NCBI GenBank assembly: GCA_000316135.1
Contig: JH993941.1
Coordinates: forward strand, 1-13,600
DNA: 13,600 nt
Direction of reading: 5' to 3'
Source: Trachipleistophora hominis
Lineage: Eukaryota > Microsporidia > Pleistophoridae
Part shown: positions 7,884-13,600 of the stretch, piece after piece
Layout of the letters: each line of letters starts with the position of its first letter
How positions within the stretch are numbered: position 1 is the first letter of the stretch
Notes under the pieces: generated by a model
What the model was told of the DNA's origin: nothing
Database searches by the model: none
Seen by the model: only the letters and a program-made list of their open reading frames with translations
Made by a program: the position numbers and the translations under genes

Positions 7884-8436
7884 TAAACAGATTGATAAAA
7901 ATATAAATCATGAAACGGAAAAGAAATAAAACGTATATCGATATGTGTACGGTCATTCATACATCATCTATTTAATTGTTAAGAAAAGAATATCTGAAAT
8001 ATTTTTATTTAAAATACAATTAACAAGGTGGTTTAAAAAAACTGATGTTCCAACGTTAGTATAAAAATTTAGTAATTTAAAAGTACATAAAAACGAACAT
8101 TTTACCTATTTGGTTGTGACAGAATGTATGAAAGCAACGAATCAATTCTATTTTTTATGCCTTGGTGGGCTAACAAAACACTACATATGAATGATAATTA
8201 CTTATTTTTTAAAAAGAATTTGCCTTTAATATTATTTCAACGCAATCCTACGTGTTAGTATAAAACGTAGAAAAAAGGGTAAAATACATCAGGAAACAAA
8301 CTACCACTGTCTATAATTCTTGTCAACACGCATTTTTTTGTCTAAACATTCAACAATCTAATTTTCAATGATAATTATCATGGTGATATGAACCATTGTC
8401 ATCACATACAAGGTTCTCTGTTGAACAACCACCCTT
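7884..8436. other. Spacer between NAXD and RAD7
   Basis: It holds the 5' flank of NAXD and the 3' flank of RAD7, both on the minus strand. There is a perfect 14-base palindrome (ATGATAATTATCAT) at 8368-8381, near the RAD7 stop; in such AT-rich DNA it is unremarkable. No gene supported. Confidence 0.5.
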
Positions 8437-9756
8437 TCAGTTTTCTAACAAATATTTTGTTTCAGCATGATTGCCGATTATCTTTATGTTATTTTTAATC
8501 AACCACGCTAATCTTCCCAGCTCTTTGGTCAATTTAAAACAACCAAAAACCACGATGGTCTTGATATTCTTTAAAGTAGTAACATATTCTATGATCAAAT
8601 CGTCATCAACATTCTCATTAAAACTAATGTTCAAATATTCGAGCCTACTAAGTCTATTCAATTTCGCTAAAATATCTCTGGTATAGTTTATTTTGGAAAT
8701 ATCTAAAATTCTTAATTTATCATTGTGTAATGGAAGAGAAAGATTAAAACAATTGGCGGCTCTGAGCTCTTCTAACGTGTCTATTCCAATTTGTTCCATC
8801 TCAGATATTCCTTCAATGTTCAGCTTTCTGAGCCGAGTAAATTTGCACAGGTCTATACGATTTTTACCTTTAAAGAACAAAACAGGACAGTTTGCTATTG
8901 AAAGCTCTTCTAAAAGGGAACAGTCCTTCATTTTAAAGAATTTCCTACTTATTCTGGTCTCATCTGCAACAATCCTTCTAGGACTTATTTTCAAGCGAGA
9001 TTTTTCAGTTATACCATAGCAGAAACTGATGTTCAGCGCTTCTATACGAGTGTACCGATTAACCTGTGCAATAAAATTATCTTTTAACCTTGAGCAATGA
9101 CTAACGTCTATTTCTATGAGTTTGTTCATGTTTTCTTTTCTCTCACCATTTATATACGGCCTCAAATTGATTTTCTCCAACAAAAACGCGCCCGTTAACT
9201 TTAGTACTTTCAGACCAACCGCATGTCTAAGTATTTGCGATATATCATCGTTCTTCATTTGTCCGCAATAATGTAATTCTAAATGTTCGAAATTTTTGCA
9301 AATATCGAATTTTTCTATCATGGAACAGTCATACACTACAAGTTTTTTACTAGCGTAATTAACCAGGCAATCAAATATTTCTGGTGTTAAAGCTCTATTT
9401 TTGTAGAGAAACTTAGAGTATTCAACAATCTGTTCATCATTTAGCTTAAACACAGCCAAATTTTCGTGTATTTTTTGCAACACTGCAGTTCGCAGCGTTA
9501 ATTCTTGTCTTAAATTGACAATTTCAATAGGCCTGCTATATCTTATTCTTTTTTGCCTTGTGGTATTATTCTCGTTTTTAAACGAACGCCCACATATTGT
9601 TAAACCACGCTTGTCATTATTTCCAGCATCTACTGTAATAACGTTATCAGAGCTTGCTCTTTTATCATTCTCTTTTATTTTGTTTGTTTTATCCACTTTG
9701 ATATTTTCTTCCTCTAAAAATTTTGACAGCGCACTTCTTGGCCCTCGTATGCTCAT
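8437..9756 (-). CDS. RAD7: Rad7-type leucine-rich-repeat nucleotide-excision-repair protein
   Basis: Function (family): Rad7 works with the Swi2/Snf2 ATPase Rad16 in global-genome nucleotide excision repair, recognising damage in non-transcribed chromatin and acting in a ubiquitin-ligase complex with Elc1. Seen: 439 residues from the start I prefer. The N-terminal RGPRSALSKFLEEENI (residues 4-19) matches the conserved GP.SAL..FL.EE.I motif of Rad7 proteins. A short charged linker follows (20-75). The KNRALTPEIF region (119-128) and leucine-rich repeats from about 140 to the end follow (VVYDCSMI, LELHYCGQM, GLKVLKLTGAFLL), finishing with VFGCFKLTKE. The yeast protein is 565 residues, so this one is compact. 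Start choice: an upstream in-frame ATG at 9804 would add 16 residues not resembling the family, whereas 9756 has CCC four bases before it and opens directly into the conserved motif. No RAD16 lies in the window. Confidence 0.9.
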   Translation of the reverse strand: MSIRGPRSALSKFLEEENIKVDKTNKIKENDKRASSDNVITVDAGNNDKRGLTICGRSFKNENNTTRQKRIRYSRPIEIVNLRQELTLRTAVLQKIHENLAVFKLNDEQIVEYSKFLYKNRALTPEIFDCLVNYASKKLVVYDCSMIEKFDICKNFEHLELHYCGQMKNDDISQILRHAVGLKVLKLTGAFLLEKINLRPYINGERKENMNKLIEIDVSHCSRLKDNFIAQVNRYTRIEALNISFCYGITEKSRLKISPRRIVADETRISRKFFKMKDCSLLEELSIANCPVLFFKGKNRIDLCKFTRLRKLNIEGISEMEQIGIDTLEELRAANCFNLSLPLHNDKLRILDISKINYTRDILAKLNRLSRLEYLNISFNENVDDDLIIEYVTTLKNIKTIVVFGCFKLTKELGRLAWLIKNNIKIIGNHAETKYLLEN

Positions 9757-9759
9757 AAA

Positions 9760-9762
9760 GGG
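9760..9762 (-). promoter_or_regulatory. CCC signal that decides the RAD7 start
   Basis: On the minus strand GCCCTTT precedes the ATG at 9756. No such run is seen directly before the alternative ATG at 9804. Confidence 0.55.
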
Positions 9763-10057
9763 CAAGCAATTAATCAAACAAGTCACTTCATGATAAACAA
9801 GCAACTAATACATGATCATGAAATATAAATAGCAAGAAAACACTAAATACGACGCTATCAATGAAGTACTTATAATTAAAGTTGGCAATTAGTTCTTAAC
9901 AAATGCAGCTGCATTAAGCTTGCCATTATAATGACATATTGCGATCTAAGATACATCAAATAAAAATTGTAATATAATTTGTTGATCAGATTTTTATTTG
10001 TCTATTAAATACATGACAGCTTTCTCGATATTATAAAGAAAGCCGGGTAATGAGGAA
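9763..10057. other. Divergent promoter region, RAD7 and the eight-helix gene
   Basis: About 300 bases shared by two divergent genes. It is AT-rich with no open frame worth calling. A GGG triplet at 10045-10047 lies about ten bases before the ATG at 10058 and may be the G-type counterpart of the CCC signal. Confidence 0.45.
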
Positions 10058-10908
10058 ATGAACCAAAATATTGTTAAAGAAAGAATCGTGTTTATATTGA
10101 CCATAATGTCATTCATTTCTATAACAATACAAGCCATTGGTACATACATCCATAATATTTCATCTGCTGAGTTTTGCAAACACGTTGAGATCAGGTTTAT
10201 AGGAATGTTGCTGACTGAGTTGTTCATAAGCTATTTTTCTTGGCAAATGATCCTCACAAACAGTGGTACATATTCCATGAACCTTATGTTTTGCTATCTA
10301 TATTTGTTAATAAGCATTGTAAATAAGAGTATTTGTTCAGGAATGTCTATTATGGCAGACATACTTCTTTTTATGATACGCATTCTCTACATAAAAATGA
10401 ATTATCGGCTTCTGCAAAACACGAATATTTGCTATCGATGCACTCGTTATGCCATGGAGGAAAATATGTACAATATTTTGAAAGTGAGAGTCTATGTTTT
10501 CAATGCGACTAGTTTGTACGTACTTTTTTCAGTTATAACAGCTGTTTATACTTTCATAAGAGAGCTTTATTTCTCTTTTTTTATATTGGTATTTTTTTTG
10601 TTGTTTAATAACACCTTGCCGCATTTTGATAGAGATGAGTTGATTACCGTAAGAATTATTTTTCTTATATTTTATATTTTTAACATCTTTTATAACATAT
10701 TTCTTGTGAAATATGTTTTAACATTCAAAGAGTAAGTCATTATTTTTAATTTAGCTTTTGTTCTATCAGTCAATACTTTACAACTGCATGTTTAATTTGC
10801 CTATCGATCTTTAAAAGCGTTGATATGTTTCATTTTGAAAAAGGATTTAGGAAATTTAAAGCTGAAAAGATCAAGAAAAACAGATGTATGTGTTTAAAGG
10901 ATTTATGA
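10058..10908 (+). CDS. Eight-helix membrane protein, two exons joined across a 23-base intron
   Basis: Not recognised. Seen: exon 1 (10058-10731) gives 224 codons plus two bases. Read through unspliced, it stops at once with FKE and a TAA. Removing 10732-10754 joins GA to C, makes an Asp codon at 225 and continues for 50 codons (10756-10905) to a TGA at 10906-10908, for 275 residues. Hydrophobic segments lie at about 11-29, 46-64, 75-93, 96-112, 145-166, 169-185 and 197-217; exon 2 adds an eighth (about 228-246) and a basic tail (GFRKFKAEKIKKNRCMCLKD). A CYRC pair (125-128) and a charged stretch sit in the loop after helix 4. The eighth helix and a Lys/Arg-rich tail are sensible ends for such a protein, which supports the splice. 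It is divergent from RAD7. Inference: a polytopic endomembrane or plasma-membrane protein, transporter or enzyme unknown. Confidence 0.75.
10732..10754 (+). other. Spliceosomal intron, 23 bases
   Basis: Seen: it begins GTAAGT and ends TTTTTAATTTAG, so a perfect 5' splice motif and a branch-like TTAAT fused to the 3' AG sit 23 bases apart. Removing it (length not divisible by three) changes frame exactly so that the open frame continues 50 codons; without removal the gene stops inside the intron's first bases. Known: microsporidia that keep spliceosomes have such tiny introns, with GTAAGT and the branch site almost touching the acceptor. Many known examples sit at the 5' ends of ribosomal-protein genes; this one would be near the 3' end of a membrane-protein gene. 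Confidence 0.7.
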
Positions 10909-11090
10909 GTATATTATAAATAAATCATAAAGTTACTTACTATGTCTGTTATAACATATGCTATTATATCATGTTAAAAGTAAAATTCTGAAGAGTTACC
11001 GCTAACTTTACTTTGTTACCATCATAATTGTAGTTTTACTTTTGATATGTGGATAAATAGCTAAACATTTAAACTCTTATAAACAAATGA

Positions 11091-11309
11091 AATCACATCC
11101 GATGGCCCTATAAAAACTACAATTTGTCGTATAAAAAAACATATCGTGCCATTTTCTTTTATAACACTCTGCTGCTTAAAATTGAACCGGTATTCAGTAA
11201 CCGATGATGCATTCAATACACATTCTCTGCTAAAACGTATTTATCAAAGACAAATATCTTGGATTTGATCAAAGAACACCAAATATTGTTGGTTTTAAAG
11301 CAACATTGA
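11091..11309 (+). pseudogene. Possible gene remnant, one internal stop
   Basis: Seen: one frame stays open for 38 codons (NHIRWPYKNYNLSYKKTYRA...), is cut by TGA at 11205, then continues 33 codons (CIQYTFSAKTYLSKTNILDL, then IKEHQILLVLKQH) to a TGA at 11307. Local G+C is higher than in the flanks. There is no start codon and no recognised family. It could be chance, as two open stretches of this size are not rare in one spacer. Confidence 0.25.
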
Positions 11310-11841
11310 TAATATGCACGTAATAACGGGATGCTGACATTTGGATGAATAAAGCTTATAAAAATACATTTTTCTATTGTATATTACAGTAAATAAACGT
11401 ATGACCTCCACAATTTTCGAAATTTGTTTTTTTGTGAATCTCAACGGAAATTTAGGCGGCTAAAATTATTGGAATTATGATCATTATCTTTATTGGTCTA
11501 TTCTGTACTTATTATTATTATAACAACAAGGTTGATTAGTTAATACACTCTATTATATTCAATAGAAAGAGTTGACTACTAGTTTTGCTATCATCAATTA
11601 CTAAACATGATATAAAGGTTTTTACAAATTATTAGCTAGTTTCTGAAAAATAAAAAATTAAAAGTTGTTACTTAAGTCTTCTTTCACAGACTCGCGTATT
11701 ATTTGTGTTATTTATCAGTACTTCAAGGAAAAGAATCTTGCACAACCCATTAATATTTCAACATTTACCCAGAAATTAAATATAAGATCAGAACGACTTG
11801 TCTGTTTTAAAAGAGATAAAGTCAACAATAATAAAGTTTAA

Positions 11842-12077
11842 ATTATATTTGAAATAGAAACGGTGCTCAATCAGTTTTGTAAAGGAGTCGAGTTGTTGCA
11901 AATAACCAATTCCCCTGTTTGAAGTGATTCAAAGTGATTGTTTTATTTTACTAATGAAAAAATAGCTTAGTTTATGAGATGATTGATATTATTTTATGGA
12001 AAAATTTACTGAAATTTTATAAAATGGATATTGTTGAGCTTCATAATTCACACTTCAACTTAAAGCACTGGGAGTGA
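11842..12077 (+). pseudogene. Frame-broken gene remnant, helical and hydrophobic
   Basis: Seen: three protein-like pieces follow one another in three frames. 11842-11919 gives 26 codons (EIETVLNQFCKGVELLQITN); 11915-11962 gives 16 (LFEVIQSDCFILLMKK); 11958-12074 gives 39 (NSLVYEMIDIILWKNLLKFY, then KMDIVELHNSHFNLKHWE) before a TGA. The pieces overlap by only a few bases and read on naturally, as after two small indels. No GTAAGT lies at the joins. The family is not recognised. It has the same orientation as eIF3i but is unrelated to it. Confidence 0.42.
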
Positions 12078-12586
12078 AATGTGTAATGGTGATAAATAAA
12101 CATACTCTTAAAACAATTTGAAGCGCCAATACATGAATAGACATTGTATCAACCTTAGTATCCACTAATACAATACTGTTACTTTGCAATGGTTAGGAAA
12201 TACGAAATGGATACTCGTTCAAAAAGATTTACTTATTTTAATTCACTAAATTATTTTATTTTGGAAGTTTAAATGTTTCCCTTGTATCACTATGCTCATT
12301 AAATCCTATTAATCAATCAATACATGATGTAATTAGTGCTTATAAAATCTTTTATTATTTAAAATCGCGAGCATAGTAATATTAACTTTTACTCAACAAA
12401 TATTATTATTGTTTTTCACTATTTTTATCGCCTGTATAAATTTTAATCTTAAATATAACCAATTTATTGAAATGCTGTTAGCCATGAGTGATTACATTAC
12501 AATTTTTTATGTAATAATTTTAAAAAAAGCTATTTTTGCTATTCTTCGAAAGATCCGGCGCGTTCAATTTATCTCTGCACAGCAGA

Positions 12587-12591
12587 CCCCC
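12587..12591 (+). promoter_or_regulatory. C-run deciding the eIF3i start
   Basis: CCCCC followed by one T and the ATG at 12593. It favours this ATG over the in-frame upstream start at 12536. Confidence 0.6.
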
Positions 12592-12592
12592 T

Positions 12593-13534
12593 ATGACGAG
12601 CGGTTCGCAAATAAATTTTACTTTACATTCACGGCCGATCACCCACGTGCAGTACAATTATGACGGCGATCTTATCTTTGCATGTTCACTTGATTCCAAA
12701 ATATCGCTCTGGGACACGGATGGCAACCTGAAAGGGACGTACGACGGCCACCAGGGTGCAGTAACATGCATGGATCAAACGGAAGAGAATTTATTAACGG
12801 GCAGTGGTGACCGGTCCGTAATATTATGGGATATAACAACAGGCAAGCAGCAATTATCTATGTCATTTAAAAGCACTGTAAAGAGTGTGAACATAAACGA
12901 TAATAACTTGCTTATCTGTTGTGATGATAGCTACAATAATAAGCCAGCGTTTAACTACTATGATGTGCGAAGTAACTCGCTAATCTTTAGTTTAAACCTT
13001 GATTTCATCATTACATCGTCTATTCTGAAAGATAAGTTTTGTATTTTTGCTGACACCGAGGGAAACCTCAGAAAATTTGACTTTGCGAAGAATGAAGCGG
13101 TGCAAAATAGTAAAATACACAATTCGAAGATAAACGAGATCAAGCCGAGTCCTTGTGCCAAATACTATGTCAGCTCGTCAAATGATGCAACTACTAAGAT
13201 TTTTGATTCTAAACTCAAAGAGATTAAAACATTTCAATCAACAGAACCGGTAAATTCTGCCTCTATTTTCCCAGAAAATAACATACTCGTCAATGTAGGA
13301 GGTATTCCTGCTCGTGATGTCACTTTGACGAGAGGTAAAAGGAAATTTGACGTGAATTTCTACGACATTGTAAGAGAAGAAAGGGTTGGATTCTATTCAA
13401 CACATTTTGGAACAATTAATACGGTGGATGTTGCTAGGGATGGTAGATCGTTTGCTAGTGGTGGTGAAGACGGAATTGTCATCATGGTGAAGATGGGTGA
13501 AGAGTTCTATTCAGCGCCATTCACACAAGTTTAA
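12593..13534 (+). CDS. TIF34: Eukaryotic translation initiation factor 3 subunit i
   Basis: Function (family): a seven-bladed WD-repeat subunit of eIF3 (Tif34/EIF3I) that binds eIF3b and eIF3g and helps the 43S complex scan mRNA, in the cytosol. Seen: 313 residues from ATG 12593. After a few polar residues comes the family opening (LHSRPITHVQYNYDGDLIFA), then ISLWDTDGN, GHQGAVTC and VILWDITTGK for the first blades, degenerate middle blades (KIFDSKLKEIKTF is one), the GGIPARDVTLT and KFDVNFYDIVREE segments before the last blade, and finally HFGTINTVDVARDG and ASGGEDG, matching the highly conserved GHFGP.N.V and SGGEDG end of the family. Length is slightly under the yeast protein (347). A longer reading from 12536 would add 19 residues not found in the family. 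A polyadenylation-type AATAAA overlaps the stop codon. Confidence 0.96.
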   Translation: MTSGSQINFTLHSRPITHVQYNYDGDLIFACSLDSKISLWDTDGNLKGTYDGHQGAVTCMDQTEENLLTGSGDRSVILWDITTGKQQLSMSFKSTVKSVNINDNNLLICCDDSYNNKPAFNYYDVRSNSLIFSLNLDFIITSSILKDKFCIFADTEGNLRKFDFAKNEAVQNSKIHNSKINEIKPSPCAKYYVSSSNDATTKIFDSKLKEIKTFQSTEPVNSASIFPENNILVNVGGIPARDVTLTRGKRKFDVNFYDIVREERVGFYSTHFGTINTVDVARDGRSFASGGEDGIVIMVKMGEEFYSAPFTQV

Positions 13535-13554
13535 TAAATCGTTTCCAGCACCAG

Positions 13555-13600
13555 CTACGTTGCTTGCGGCTTGGTTTTTATGGTAAACATGCTGTTAAAC
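13555..13600 (-). CDS. Possible 3' end of a convergent gene (partial)
   Basis: On the minus strand a frame entering from the right edge reads FNSMFTIKTKPQAT and stops at TAG (13557-13555). The last 60 bases are richer in G+C than the spacers, as coding sequence here tends to be, and would place a convergent gene about 20 bases from eIF3i. With only 14 codons visible, this is a guess. Confidence 0.2.
   Translation of the reverse strand, partial: FNSMFTIKTKPQAT

Larger units (their letters stand above)
10909..12592. other. Long spacer before eIF3i, with probable gene remnants
   Basis: About 1.7 kb without an intact gene, apart from the two remnants listed separately at 11091-11309 and 11842-12077. 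Further short protein-like pieces occur near 12150-12260 (for example an ATG frame MVRKYEMDTRSKRFTYF ending in TAA), possibly part of the second remnant. A Phe/Ile-rich open frame at 12409-12663 overlaps the eIF3i start in another frame and is not supported. No tRNA or recognisable structured RNA was seen. Confidence 0.5.

Noticed and set aside
8368..8381. Perfect 14-base palindrome
   Set aside because: Isolated, AT-rich and not repeated elsewhere in the window; likely chance.
8471..9793. Three plus-strand open frames of 71-108 codons
   Set aside because: They lie antisense within RAD7, whose family match is clear; they are shadows.
12409..12663. 84-codon frame ahead of eIF3i
   Set aside because: It overlaps the eIF3i start in another frame, opens on a non-ATG codon, and its last third is the eIF3i coding sequence read in the wrong frame.
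1..13600. CRISPR arrays, insertion sequences, long repeats, rRNA or further tRNAs
   Set aside because: I looked for repeated units, terminal inverted repeats, transposase motifs and T-arm boxes on both strands and found none beyond the one tRNA.

Overview
The window reads as nuclear DNA of a microsporidian, one of the less compact ones. The DNA is AT-rich, and about half of it is coding. Genes are short and mostly uninterrupted. A C-run (the CCC-type signal known upstream of many microsporidian start codons) lies within about nine bases of five start codons. The one intron I can support is 23 bases long, the ultra-short type known from this phylum. Recognisable proteins are eukaryotic and reduced in length: eIF3 subunit i, a Rad7-type nucleotide-excision-repair protein, and an NAD(P)HX dehydratase. 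I cannot name the genus.

Layout. 1-653: left-truncated, frame-broken gene remnant. 1088-1503 (-): second frame-broken remnant. 1592-3247 (+): orphan protein of 551 residues. 3407-3690 (-): possible remnant. 4878-5120 (-): three-helix membrane protein, Asterix/UPF0139-like. 5232-5390 (+): possible 52-residue gene. 5526-6033 (+): membrane-anchored thioredoxin-fold protein with a one-base shift in a run of eight T. 6335-6406 (-): tRNA-Pro(CGG). 7082-7873 (-): NAD(P)HX dehydratase. 8437-9756 (-): RAD7. 10058-10908 (+): eight-helix membrane protein, complete only if the 23-base intron is removed. 10909-12592: long spacer with two probable remnants. 12593-13534 (+): eIF3i.

The genes do not form one pathway; this is ordinary eukaryotic gene order. 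Three neighbouring candidates point to the ER or endomembrane system (Asterix-like, thioredoxin-fold, eight-helix protein), but nothing shows they act together. The most interesting points are the 23-base intron near the 3' end of a membrane-protein gene, the spacers filled with eroded coding sequence, the thioredoxin-like protein without its CXXC, and retention of NAD(P)HX repair. I saw no mobile element, CRISPR array, rRNA or virus-like gene.
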